27,471 bases of DNA from positions 1 through 27,471 of IMG/VR virus record IMGVR_UViG_3300025785_000071. One strand, written 5' to 3'. The notes beneath the pieces are model-generated. The model was not told where the DNA came from and made no database searches. It saw only the letters and a program-made list of their open reading frames with translations. Position numbers and translations under genes: made by a program. The stretch is from a virus. Positions 8,227-17,400 of this stretch are shown in pieces. Within the stretch, counting starts at the first letter, position 1; the number at the start of each line of letters is the position of its first letter.

Positions 8227-8636
8227 GTCAAAACAACATTGTCGATTATGCAAAGGCTATTCAATATCAGCTTAAAAGCATAGTAAACCCAGTTCCTGTT
8301 TACGCTAATTTCAACAGAAATTTTGCATCAGAGCCTAAATTCGTGGTGTGGAATTTGAGAAATGTCCACCAGCCAGTTTATACAGGTGTAAATCAAAATA
8401 ATAAGGGTATTGATCGCCCTATATTTCAAATTAGTATTTTTTGCCAAAATATGAATGATGCTTTTAGTATTGGCAATTCCATAATACAATCTTTGCATGG
8501 ATATAATGGTCAATTTGGCGGTTCAAGTGGCTTTTATATCTCAAAGGCTGATGTAGTAATGCTTTACAATACATACGATAATACTGTAGGATTGCAACAG
8601 ATAGTGATGGATTGCACCTTAGACATTCCAACATAA
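8223..8636 (+). CDS. Tail completion/terminator protein, DUF3168-like
   Basis: The protein has 137 residues. The pattern DRPIFQISIFCQNMNDAFSIGNSIIQSLHGYNG, a beta strand followed by an amphipathic helix and a short loop, matches tail terminator or completion proteins of the gpU/DUF3168 type. These cap the tail tube and join it to the head. It is translationally coupled to the stopper gene by an ATGA overlap and sits just before the major tail protein, as expected. No catalytic motif is present. The exact family is inferred. Confidence 0.62.
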   Translation: MSQNNIVDYAKAIQYQLKSIVNPVPVYANFNRNFASEPKFVVWNLRNVHQPVYTGVNQNNKGIDRPIFQISIFCQNMNDAFSIGNSIIQSLHGYNGQFGGSSGFYISKADVVMLYNTYDNTVGLQQIVMDCTLDIPT

Positions 8637-8672
8637 AATAGCATTTATTAATTATTTTCTAAAGGAATTAAA

Positions 8673-9194
8673 ATGGCACTTCCAAATCAAATTCTCCCAG
8701 GCTTTTCGGCATCGTTATGGTGTCAAACTGGCGCAACTCCAACAGCTTTAACGCTAACCCAATTATCTACTTGGACAGGTCAAGTAGCATCTATTGTTGG
8801 AACATCGGCAAACGGAACTGGATCAGGCGGTCAGCAATTAAATGTTGAAGCTATTCCTGCCTTTGGTCAAGATGACGCATCTGCAAACTTCATGGTTGCT
8901 GGTAGTCGTCAAAGTGATGTAATTCCTACTCAAAGTAAGCCAACCTCAATGACCATCGTTGCTCCTTGGAATCCAAGCGATGCTGGTTTATTGTTAATTC
9001 GTGCTGATGCTTATAGTGGAATTATTGACCGCACTTTTGTTGTTGCCGCTGTATCGGGATCAAATACTGTTGCTTATGCTTTTAATGGTCGTGTAAGTGA
9101 ATTTAAAATTGATGCGGCACCCGGCAAAGAAGCAACTTGCACCTTTACAGTTCACCCTCGTGGTAATCAATACGGTTGGTCAAACAATACTTAA
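8673..9194 (+). CDS. Major tail (tube) protein
   Basis: The protein has 173 residues and is predicted all-beta: long alternating hydrophobic stretches such as SMTIVAPWNP, LLLIRADAYSG and TFVVAAVSG, ending in YAFNGRVSEFKIDAAPGKEATCTFTVHPRG. That last block is characteristic of tube proteins (F.G.V......G....T.T). It would stack as hexameric rings to form the tail tube. A good AAAGGA Shine-Dalgarno precedes the ATG, and the 36-base gap before it is one of the larger gaps in the operon, consistent with high expression. Position before the chaperone and tape measure genes supports the call. Confidence 0.78.
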   Translation: MALPNQILPGFSASLWCQTGATPTALTLTQLSTWTGQVASIVGTSANGTGSGGQQLNVEAIPAFGQDDASANFMVAGSRQSDVIPTQSKPTSMTIVAPWNPSDAGLLLIRADAYSGIIDRTFVVAAVSGSNTVAYAFNGRVSEFKIDAAPGKEATCTFTVHPRGNQYGWSNNT

Positions 9195-9198
9195 TATT

Positions 9199-9354
9199 AT
9201 GAAAATCAAATTTGCTAATGGTAATACCTATGAAGCGGTTGATGTTGATGAGGCTATCGCCAAATGTCTAGCCGATGGAAATGACCCATTTAATCCTGCG
9301 ATTTTAACTGAAGAACAAGATAAGATTGAACCAACAGATGAACATAGAGAATAG
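9199..9354 (+). CDS. Small acidic hypothetical protein (51 aa)
   Basis: The ATG at 9199 follows the major tail protein stop by four bases. The product starts MKIKFANGNTYEAVDVDEAI and has a strongly acidic second half (EEQDKIEPTDEHRE). I recognise no family. A beta-hairpin followed by a helix is likely. Its location between the tube protein and the neck/chaperone genes suggests a small tail assembly factor, but nothing in the sequence shows this. An upstream in-frame start at 9097 lies inside the major tail protein gene and is not credible. Confidence 0.6.
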   Translation: MKIKFANGNTYEAVDVDEAIAKCLADGNDPFNPAILTEEQDKIEPTDEHRE

Positions 9355-9568
9355 TTCAGATTTATTAAGTTATTTATTAAGCCAAGCCAATTCAGGAGTT
9401 AAGAATTGGTTTGGTTTTGCTCAACAGCGCATTACAGGTATTTATTTGGCACATGAAATGGCTAAATATCATGCCGATAAATTTACCCCTGATGAAATAT
9501 CTGATTATGTAATTAAATTAAATAATTCCATATATCAAAAATTAATCAAGGGTGATGGAAATGGCTGA
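9338..9568 (+). CDS. Small hypothetical protein (76 aa) in the tail module
   Basis: The ATG at 9338 overlaps the end of the preceding small gene by 17 bases in another frame. The product is mostly helical, with an amphipathic DLLSYLLSQANSGV stretch, GIYLAHEMAKYHADK in the middle, and a lysine-rich helix at the C-terminus. There is no recognisable domain. A TTG four codons upstream (9326) is a weaker start. It overlaps the next gene by 8 bases, so it is part of a translationally linked chain from the major tail protein to the gp10-like protein. Confidence 0.6.
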   Translation: MNIENSSDLLSYLLSQANSGVKNWFGFAQQRITGIYLAHEMAKYHADKFTPDEISDYVIKLNNSIYQKLIKGDGNG

Positions 9569-10052
9569 TTCTGTAACCTTCAAATTTGAGGGTTTTCAAG
9601 AATTTACCGCAATGGTAAATGAAATCAGAGAAGATTTTGGCGAAAAAGACGCCAAAAATATTATGAATAAAGCTATGAGATTGGCTATGGAGCCAGTTTT
9701 AAGCCTTGCTCGTAATCTTGTGCCAGTAGATTCAGGAGCTTTACAAGATTCCCTTAGGATAGAAGCTAGAAAGCCTACAAGCAAAGATAAACATTCACGA
9801 TATGTCAATGCCACCGATGTAGTAATTGCAACGGTAACGACGGCTCCTGCAAGTGCTATGAAGAAAAAGGGATTTAACGATTTTAAGCCCGACTTCCGTG
9901 CTTTAGCTATGGAATTTGGCACAGCAAAAATACCGGGCGGTAAGCCATTTCTCCGACCAGCTTTAGAAGGTCAAAGTCAAGCGGCAACCAATGTTTTAAC
10001 CGATTCCCTTAGGACAGTTTTAGAAAGATACAAATCAAAATACAACAAGTGA
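9561..10052 (+). CDS. HK97 gp10-like tail/neck protein
   Basis: The protein has 163 residues from ATG 9561. It follows the HK97 gp10 family pattern: F.GF.EF at the N-terminus, helix NKAMRLAMEPVLSLARNLVPVDSGAL (the family's A...aP..tG.L), and the late MEFGTAKIPGGKPFLRPALE matching EfGT....pFlrPa. Family members are neck or tail completion proteins. The usual position is before the major tail protein, and here it comes after. In-frame ATG 9555 and GTG 9552 are alternative starts; 9561 gives the better spacing to GGTGATG upstream. Confidence 0.82.
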   Translation: MADSVTFKFEGFQEFTAMVNEIREDFGEKDAKNIMNKAMRLAMEPVLSLARNLVPVDSGALQDSLRIEARKPTSKDKHSRYVNATDVVIATVTTAPASAMKKKGFNDFKPDFRALAMEFGTAKIPGGKPFLRPALEGQSQAATNVLTDSLRTVLERYKSKYNK

Positions 10053-10058
10053 GGATTT

Positions 10059-10547
10059 ATGAATACATTTGCTAGTGCATTAGGTAAAAAGTTTTTAGAG
10101 GACAAAGATGCAGTCCGCACCCGTTCATTTGAGCTAGGTGGACATACTTTTAAAGTCAAAGTGCCACTTACGGCTGAATATGAGGCTATCCTAGCTCGAA
10201 TCGCCGTTACAGATGAAGCTACCATTGAAAAATACTTTCAAGAGCTTGCAAAGCCCTTTATGGAACGCCGTGAGGAGTTTGAAAAGGAACAGGATATTGA
10301 ATATACGGAAAACGATATTCTGTTAAAAGGAACATCCATGCGGGAAACCGCCAAAAACAAAGCCATTACAGAAAATCGTATTTTGGAGTTTTTCAAGTTA
10401 ATTGTCCCCGAGGAAAAGGACTTTGACATGACAACTATTACATACGATATGGTGGAAGAATTATTCCCATTTCCAATTCAGATTCAAATAATGGGTGAAA
10501 TTGGTAATGTTATTTCTCCTTCTTATAAGGAAATTAAGGGAAAGTAA
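10059..10547 (+). CDS. Tail assembly chaperone, gpG-like (0-frame product)
   Basis: The protein has 162 residues and is predicted to be a helical chaperone that coats the tape measure protein and recruits tube subunits. It is identified by context: it lies directly before the tape measure gene and ends in a slippery heptamer (GGGAAAG, 10538-10544) followed by TAA, with a second open frame continuing in the -1 register. A GAGG Shine-Dalgarno precedes the ATG. The N-terminal ELGGHTFKVKVPLTAEYEAI strand-helix pattern is common in tail chaperones. Sequence similarity to lambda gpG itself is not evident by eye. Confidence 0.78.
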   Translation: MNTFASALGKKFLEDKDAVRTRSFELGGHTFKVKVPLTAEYEAILARIAVTDEATIEKYFQELAKPFMERREEFEKEQDIEYTENDILLKGTSMRETAKNKAITENRILEFFKLIVPEEKDFDMTTITYDMVEELFPFPIQIQIMGEIGNVISPSYKEIKGK

Positions 10548-10903
10548 TTCGGTCAGCCCGTAGGCAGGTTAAGGCTTATATAACGGCACATGGAGCTGAC
10601 CCTGATGCAATCTCGGAGGAAGTATTTAATGATATTTGCGTTTTATATCATGAAGGATTAATTGGTAATCAAGGAATATTAGAAACTCTAGGTAATTTGA
10701 CCGCAGGTGTTTATAATTACATGCGGAAAGAGGGATCTAAACCTTACTCATTAAAAGATATTATTCCAAAGGCGTATGATTATATTTATCCGCCATTATC
10801 GGAAGAAGATAAGAAGGAGCAAGCTAGCCAACAATTATTAGCGTTTGTATTACAAGCACCTAATGTGCCAAAGAGATTAACGGAGAAAAAAGTAGATGAG
10901 TAA
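10059..10903 (+). CDS. Tail assembly chaperone fusion, gpGT-like, made by -1 frameshift
   Basis: A -1 slip at 10538-10544 joins 10059-10544 to 10544-10903 and gives a 281-residue fusion, close to the size of lambda gpGT (about 279). The downstream frame is open from 10538 to the stop at 10901 and encodes a 119-residue T-like domain. That domain includes EEVFNDICVLYHEGLI and YDYIYPPLSEEDKKE. It has no upstream start codon of its own other than a TTG at 10697 and an ATG at 10721 that would cut the domain. The T part is expected to bind tape measure and tube protein. Its end overlaps the tape measure start. Confidence 0.85.
10538..10601 (+). promoter_or_regulatory. Programmed -1 ribosomal frameshift signal (slippery heptamer plus stem)
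   Basis: The heptamer G GGA AAG (10538-10544) allows both tRNAs to re-pair in the -1 frame as GGG AAA. It is the same heptamer used in the lambda G/GT genes. After a six-base spacer, GGTCAGC (10551-10557) pairs perfectly with GCTGACC (10595-10601), and CCGT (10558-10561) can pair with ACGG (10583-10586) inside it. The zero-frame stop TAA lies right after the heptamer. All parts of a -1 frameshift site are in register. Confidence 0.88.
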
Positions 10904-12776
10904 CAATCTAGCTCGACTTGGCGTGGTGATGGGGCTTGACACCACCGAGTTCCAACAAAATCTTGCTTCCGCTAATAAGATGATGGAAAACTTCAAGGAT
11001 AAACTCCTTGAATTAGGCACTATTGCAGGATTTGGCGAATTAATTAGTAAATCAATGGAGTTTGCCGATTCCATTGTTAAAACCGCAAAAGCTAATGATG
11101 TAACCACGGCTTCCGTTTTGGAATTATCCAAAGCATTAGAAGAAAACGGCGGTAGTGCCGAAGAAACTGGAAGAATATACTCAGGTTTTAACCAAAAGGT
11201 TGAAACTGCCGCTTTAGGTAGTGCTAAGGCACAAGAATCGTTTGCTCGTTTAGGGATAACGCTTCAAGATATAGCCCATTTATCAGCTCAGGACTTGTTT
11301 GAAAAAACCATTACTGGCTTGGCAAAAATTAATGATTCCGTAACTCGTAACGGTATTGCTTTTCAAGTTTTAGGAAAAGGTATTCGTGGAGTTGATATTG
11401 TTGGTCTTGCTCAGACATTAGAAGAATCAAGAGGCAAGTTTGACCAATACGCAGAATCCGTTAATAAGGCGCACGAATTGCACCTACGATTGGAAGCTAG
11501 TGGTCGAATGGTAACCTTAGCGTTTACGCAAGCCTTTATACCAACCTTAGATGCCCTATCTAAAGCGTTTAACGACACCGCCAAAGAATCAGGCGGATTT
11601 GTAGGTTTTATTACCGATGTAATTAATGTTTTAGGCGTATTGTTCCGCTATACGACCACAGTTGTTGTGGCATTGGTAGATACCCTTAAATTGGCAGGAG
11701 TGGAGCTTAAAAATGTCCTAACGGGCAATTTTGGAGCTATTGTTGATACCTATAAATCCTACGATGACAAAATCAAGGCGATGGTGGAAGCCGATGCTAA
11801 ATTTTCGGAAGATTTACTAAATCCAAAAAAAGGAGCAAAAACTTCTGCTGAAAATGATCCTGAAGCGCAAAGAGAAATTATTAATGCTAATGCTAAAAAA
11901 CTAGGTTTAGCTCAGAATTTAACCGCAGAATACAAAAAACACGCCGATTTGACTCTCCAAGAGGCGTTACAAGCCCGTGACCTCCTTACATTAACTAAGG
12001 ATCAGCAATCTGTCCAAGTGGCTATAAATAAGGTTATTAATGAAAACCAAAAAGCTATTGATGCCATTGATAAACAAATTGCCGCCGCAAAAGGAACACA
12101 AGGCGGTGGAGCATTAATTGCCGAATACGAAAAACAAAAAGCCGCTATTTTAAGTTTGCGTGATACCTATATTCAAGCAACTAAAGAGGAAGTCCAAGCA
12201 ACCATTGATTTTCAACGCACCTTTGAATTTGGTTGGGAAAAAGCATTTAACCAGTTTAAAGAAGATGCAGGAAATAACGCCAAAATTGCACAGGATATGT
12301 TTAGCTCTGTGCTAGGTAGCATGAATAGTGCCATTGACACCTTTGTAACCACAGGAAAACTGAGCTTTTCCGATTTAGCGGCAAGTATTCTGCAAGACCT
12401 AGAAAAAATTATCCTAAAAGCCTTATTAATGAAGGCAATTACTGGTATGAGTGGAATGATGGGAACAGGAACATCATCCATATTTAGTATTACTGGTTTT
12501 GCATCAGGCGGTGATCCACCCGTAGGAACTCCATCTATCGTAGGCGAAAATGGTCCTGAATTATTTATCCCTAAATCGGCAGGTACAATTATCCCAAATC
12601 ATCAATTAAGTAGTGTTATGAATAGCTCAAGCGGTGGCGTTACTTACAATGGTCCTTATATTGCTAATATGTCTGCTATTGATACTCAATCGGCTACCCA
12701 ATTCCTTGCTAGAAACCAAACAGCAGTATGGTCAGCAAACCAAGCGGCACAAAGAGGACTGCCTTCAAGCAGATAA
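10896..12776 (+). CDS. Tail tape measure protein
   Basis: The protein has 626 residues, mostly helical, and sets tail length. At roughly 1.5 angstrom per residue that gives a tail near 90-95 nm (estimate). A hydrophobic segment lies at about 233-262 (GFITDVINVLGVLF and following), which may insert into the host membrane. The C-terminal part has the lambda-type tape measure ending: FEFGWEKAFNQF, a hydrophobic ILKALLMKAITGM stretch, then FASGG....GTPSIVGENGPELFIPKSAGTIIPN (about 533-568). No peptidase or transglycosylase domain is visible. It starts inside the end of the GT frame (8-base overlap), as is usual. Confidence 0.93.
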   Translation: MSNNLARLGVVMGLDTTEFQQNLASANKMMENFKDKLLELGTIAGFGELISKSMEFADSIVKTAKANDVTTASVLELSKALEENGGSAEETGRIYSGFNQKVETAALGSAKAQESFARLGITLQDIAHLSAQDLFEKTITGLAKINDSVTRNGIAFQVLGKGIRGVDIVGLAQTLEESRGKFDQYAESVNKAHELHLRLEASGRMVTLAFTQAFIPTLDALSKAFNDTAKESGGFVGFITDVINVLGVLFRYTTTVVVALVDTLKLAGVELKNVLTGNFGAIVDTYKSYDDKIKAMVEADAKFSEDLLNPKKGAKTSAENDPEAQREIINANAKKLGLAQNLTAEYKKHADLTLQEALQARDLLTLTKDQQSVQVAINKVINENQKAIDAIDKQIAAAKGTQGGGALIAEYEKQKAAILSLRDTYIQATKEEVQATIDFQRTFEFGWEKAFNQFKEDAGNNAKIAQDMFSSVLGSMNSAIDTFVTTGKLSFSDLAASILQDLEKIILKALLMKAITGMSGMMGTGTSSIFSITGFASGGDPPVGTPSIVGENGPELFIPKSAGTIIPNHQLSSVMNSSSGGVTYNGPYIANMSAIDTQSATQFLARNQTAVWSANQAAQRGLPSSR

Positions 12777-12779
12777 TTT

Positions 12780-13463
12780 ATGGCAAATTTAACTACCATC
12801 CTATCCATAGCGGAACAAGTAACTATTAATGACCAACGCTTTGTAGGTCAAACAATTAGCCGAAATCAGCGTATTTCCACCAGCGAAATTGTTACAGTTG
12901 TGCCTTTTCAATTTGAAATGAAGCCAATGAATTACCTGTTGTATAGCCAAAATAGGGATTTATTAGCAAATCTCCGTTATTTTGACAAATCAATGGAGCA
13001 ATATCTTAATTTTGGTTCTACTGGTTGGGAAAATTACATCAATTATCGTGGTGATATGACCCCGACACAGGTTGCATCCTGCCAATGGCAAACGGCTTCT
13101 GCAAATAAAGTGTTGGTATTAGGGAATTTACCTAGTATTTCCTCTACCGCTTTTATTGTTAAAGCAGGTGATTTTTGTCAATTAGACCGATACAGTTATA
13201 TTGCAACGCAGGATGTCCTAAGAGGCTCAGGCACGACAGTTAATATTCCAGTTCATAGAACCTGCCTAACCACATTAGTAAGCCCCGAAAATGCAGTAAT
13301 TGGTCAATATGGCACAACTATTGCTATGGGTGGAAACACCTATACGGGTTGTACCTTTCCAGTAATTTTGCAACAATATCCGACATATACTTTAGTACCT
13401 ATGACCAATGATTCATTTATATCTTGGACAGGAACATTTAAAGCGTTTGAATCAGTATTATGA
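12780..13463 (+). CDS. Distal/minor tail protein
   Basis: The protein has 227 residues and is predicted beta-rich. The C-terminal half contains KAGDFCQLDRYSYIATQDVLRGSG, a pattern seen in tail tip proteins that recurs as GD.iq......y.v..dv. Placement between the tape measure and the hub-like gene fits the gpM/gpL position of lambda. I cannot assign a named family. Spacing to the tape measure stop is three bases with no clear Shine-Dalgarno, so translation is probably coupled. The stop overlaps the next ATG (ATGA, 13460-13463). Confidence 0.6.
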   Translation: MANLTTILSIAEQVTINDQRFVGQTISRNQRISTSEIVTVVPFQFEMKPMNYLLYSQNRDLLANLRYFDKSMEQYLNFGSTGWENYINYRGDMTPTQVASCQWQTASANKVLVLGNLPSISSTAFIVKAGDFCQLDRYSYIATQDVLRGSGTTVNIPVHRTCLTTLVSPENAVIGQYGTTIAMGGNTYTGCTFPVILQQYPTYTLVPMTNDSFISWTGTFKAFESVL

Positions 13464-14056
13464 CAACACCTATAACACCAATACAAAATACAAACAATAT
13501 TCGATATGCGGACTTTGTTCGTGTAGTAACGCCTACCGCCACCTTTAGATTTTCTACCGCACCAACGCAGATGACTATTCCTGCCGTGGATGCTTTACCT
13601 TTTGATGGATTAGGTGTTTTGGTAGGTATTGGTAAAGTCCAGCGAGATATTAAATCCACAGCAAATCAAACCACGATTACTTTAGTAGGTATTGATACGG
13701 CTTTACTTGGTGAAGTTTTAGGAAATAACTTTAAAGGCGCACAAATTACCATGTGGAAGGGATTTTTTAATCCCGATGGCACATTAATTACCTCAGGTGG
13801 CAGCGGTGGTCTTTACCAATATTTTTATGGTTTTATTAATACTTTCAACATTGGCGAACAATGGATGGAAGAAGTCCGTATGTATGTAGGTACAATTACT
13901 GTAAGTGCGGCAAATATTCAGATGATATTACAAAACAGAACGGTTGGAAGGTTTACAAACGATCCTAGCTGGCAATTTTTTTACCCAAATGATACCTCTA
14001 TGAATCGTGTTGCTACCATTTCAACTGTTTATTATCCTTTTGGTAAAAATGGTTAG
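13460..14056 (+). CDS. Tail hub/baseplate-type protein, DUF2163-like
   Basis: The protein has 198 residues. Its pattern VGIGKVQRDIKSTANQTTITLVGIDTALLGEVL...GAQITMWKGFFNPDG is typical of DUF2163-like or distal hub proteins (short strand, beta-turn, then A.I...rg). It ends with GRFTNDPSWQFFYPNDTSMNRVATI, resembling the common tail-hub ending with a proline, a short loop and an aspartate before F..V. It would form part of the tail tip ring. In related phages the next gene is often an NlpC/P60 peptidase, which is not the case here. Confidence 0.58.
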   Translation: MTTPITPIQNTNNIRYADFVRVVTPTATFRFSTAPTQMTIPAVDALPFDGLGVLVGIGKVQRDIKSTANQTTITLVGIDTALLGEVLGNNFKGAQITMWKGFFNPDGTLITSGGSGGLYQYFYGFINTFNIGEQWMEEVRMYVGTITVSAANIQMILQNRTVGRFTNDPSWQFFYPNDTSMNRVATISTVYYPFGKNG

Positions 14057-14471
14057 ATTCGCTAATAAATTTGACTTTCCTGTTATCCATGACCTATTAA
14101 GGCATTTTTGCAGGTTACATAAGTTTGCAATCCTAAAAGATGAAGCAACTTGGTCGGAAAGTCATGTAAATAAGCAATTAAGCATGGTTTTGGCTGGTGC
14201 TGGATTTATCTTGATAGCGGAAGATGGAAGCGGTTTTTTGGTAGCTTTAAAAGCTCCTTGTTTTTTTATTGAAAATGCTTTTTCTTTGCATGAAATTATT
14301 TGGCACGCAACTAACGACAAAACATCATTAAGATTATTTAAAAGGTATATTGAAATTGGCGAGGAAATGAAAAAAACTGGAGAAATAAAAGAAGCTCATT
14401 TTTCCTGTTTTTCAGAATCCGATTTCAGTAGATACGGCGCAACTAAGCTACAAAATACTTGGAAGATATAG
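14049..14471 (+). CDS. GNAT acetyltransferase-like protein in the tail module
   Basis: The protein has 140 residues from ATG 14049, which overlaps the preceding gene by 8 bases. The secondary-structure order fits a GNAT fold: an N-terminal RFANKFDFPVIHDLLRHFC strand-helix, GFILIAEDGSGFLVALKA hairpin, FSLHEIIWHAT strand, TSLRLFKRYIEIGEEMKK helix, EIKEAHFSCF strand, and a final GATKLQNTWKI. The acetyl-CoA loop (normally Q/RxxGxG/A) is not intact: the region reads HATNDKTSLRLF. It may be a degenerate or divergent enzyme. A target could be a tail protein or a host factor, but this is open. The longer frame from 14007 lies inside the previous gene and is unlikely. Confidence 0.55.
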   Translation: MVRFANKFDFPVIHDLLRHFCRLHKFAILKDEATWSESHVNKQLSMVLAGAGFILIAEDGSGFLVALKAPCFFIENAFSLHEIIWHATNDKTSLRLFKRYIEIGEEMKKTGEIKEAHFSCFSESDFSRYGATKLQNTWKI

Positions 14472-14472
14472 C

Positions 14473-17400
14473 ATGGGCGGAGGCGGAGGCGTAATTGGTG
14501 CAGTAGTCGGAGCAGTTGTAGCCGTAGTAGGCTTTGTAACTGCACAGCCCGAATTAGTAATGATGGGCGTATGTATGATGGCATCGTCTGTCGTATCTGC
14601 TCTTACCGCACCTAAATCTCCCGAAAGTAACGGAAGCACCTCATCTCAGTTAAATACTGGCTCAAATATTCAAGTCCAGCCAGCGACCAATAATAAACTT
14701 CCTGTGGTTTACGGAACTACCTATATTGGCGGCACTATTGTTGATTTATCTATTTCTTCCGATAATCAGCAACTTTATTATGTTTTAGCATTATGTGAAG
14801 TAACTGGAAATAGTGCCGATAATATTACAATCGGTAATATCCTTTACGGCGGTAAACAAGTTACATTAAGCGGTACAGCCGTAACCGCATTAACCGATCC
14901 CTCTACTGGATTAGTAGATACATCAATTAATGGTTATTTGAATATTTATTTATATAGCAACGGGTCATATAGCGGTATTAATACTTCCCAATCTGCTATT
15001 AGCGTAATGCAAGCCTCAGGTTTGACATACCAATGGGATAACACCAAATTAATGAGCAATACTGTATTTGCCATTGTTCATTTAACCTACAATTCCAATG
15101 CAAATGTAACCTCGATTGAACAAACTCAATTTGAAGTCATTAATCCACGGAACAATGCTGGCGATTGTATTTATGATTATTTAACCAGCACTATATACGG
15201 CGGTGCTGTTCCAGTAAGTCAAATTGATACGGACAGCCTTAATGCTTTAACAGCTTATTGCAACCAAACTATTACCTTTAATAATTATTTAGGCGTTCCT
15301 TCTACTCAACCACGCTTTAAATTTAATGGAGCTATTGATACAACACAAAATGTATTAACTAATCTTCAAGATATGACCAGTTGTTGCGACTGTTTATTAA
15401 AATACAACGAAATTTACGGAAAATGGGGCGTTATTGTCCAAACCCCTACATATTCAGTAGCAATGGATATTAATGATTCCAATATCGTATCTGCAATTCA
15501 AATTACTTCATTAGATATTTCAAATACCTATAATATTGCCGAATGTCAATATCCTGATTTAACCTTAAATAGCGCATTTAATTCGACAACTATTGATTTA
15601 TCGGTGGTTGATCCATCGTTATTATATCCAAATGAGCCACAAAATAGCCAAACTATTAAGCTCCCATTAGTTAATAATAATGTTCAAGCTCAGTTATTAG
15701 CTACACGTTTCCTTAAAGCGGCTAGAATGGATATACAAGTCCTTTGCACAGTAAATTATATTGGGCTTGAATTGGAAGCTGGTGATGTGGTTACCGTAAC
15801 CAATGCCAATTACGGATGGGTGGCTAAATTATTCCGTGTTTTACAGGTAAAACAAAATTTTATGCCTGACGGGACTATTTCCATTGATTTAATGTTACAG
15901 GTATATGATCCCACGGTTTATAGCGATACCACTATTAACCAATATACTCCACCGCCTAATTCGGGATTATCCGTTCCTAATATTTTTGGAACAATTCCAG
16001 CCCCAGTTATTAGTAATTTACAAGTAAGTGCGGCAATTCCATCTTTGCAGGTAAATATTACAACTTCAAGTGCCGGTATTACACAATATGCAGAGGTTTG
16101 GTATTCAGCATATCCAACTCCCACATCAAGCCAATTAATATTTGCTGGAACAAGCCAAATCCAGCCTAGTGGAGTGCCTTATGGAAATAATGCGGTAATT
16201 CCCTATGTAACTTTATCCACCATTCCAGCAGGAGATTGGTATTTTTTTACTAGAATGGTTAATTCTATAGCCACTTCTCCATATAGTCCTGCCAGCTCCA
16301 TAGTTCATTGGAGACCTTTAACATTTCAATATGTAAATCGGTATCTTTCCGTTGCTTATGCTGATTCCTTAACAGGATCAGGGTTTTCCCTTAACCCCAC
16401 AGGAAAATCCTATTTTGGATTGATTAATACCACTTTTGCATCGGTAGATTTTGTTGCATCCGATTACACATGGTATTTAGGAAATCCTACTTTTGGCACA
16501 ACCAATCATCTTTTATATTCAAATAGAAGCAACAGGAAATTTAGCTTTGCCACGGGCACCGCAAATTATGCGGCTGGATCAGCTTCTTATGTGCCTAGCG
16601 ATACTTCCACCTATGATCCCTCTATTTGGGCGGCACTTCCTACGGGCACAAACTTAATAGATTTAGACCAAAGGACTGGTCAGCTTATTCAGACTGGAAC
16701 AACCACAGTAGGTAATGGACAAATCTCCATTAATAATAACGATCAGGGATTGGTTGTAGCCTCCTTAGCGCAATTATTGGATTTTGGCACGGGGGTTTAT
16801 ACCAAAACCGCATCAGCGGCTACTATTACCGTTGATATTTATGGTCGAGTGGTAGGATTTAGTCCCCCCGATGTGTTTGATTATTCTATGACAGCTTATA
16901 CGGCTTCATCAGGTCAGACTTATTTTGCTGTTACCCGTGGAGCTGGCTATATTGTTGGTCAATGCTTTGTATTCCAAAACGGACTTTTATTGGATACCAG
17001 CGAATATACCGATGCTTCGGGATCGGTAACTTTAGTGCATGGAGCAACTTTAGGAGATATTATTACAATTATTTCCGTAAAATCTTCCAATACCTCAACT
17101 GGTGTATATGCCTCATTTACTAGAAATGTGGTAAGTTTGTCCAACCAAGCAAATTACACCTGCTCAGGGTTTACCATTACTAGCGGAAATGAGCTTTTAT
17201 TCCTTAATGGCACAGTTGTAAATGCGCAAGATTACAATATTAGCGGTCAAACAATTTCCTTTGTGTCCTCTGCAACTGGTGATTTAGAGGTAATTCAATG
17301 GACTAACAACAATTTAGGAGTTCCAAACGGCACTCCAGTAAATTCGGATATTTATACAGTTATAGGACAAACAGTTTATTTATTTAGTTATGATCCTAAT

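Noticed and set aside
10697-10903. Independent 68-residue gene starting at TTG 10697
   Set aside because: The frame is open upstream to 10538 and is better explained as the -1 frameshift extension of the chaperone gene.
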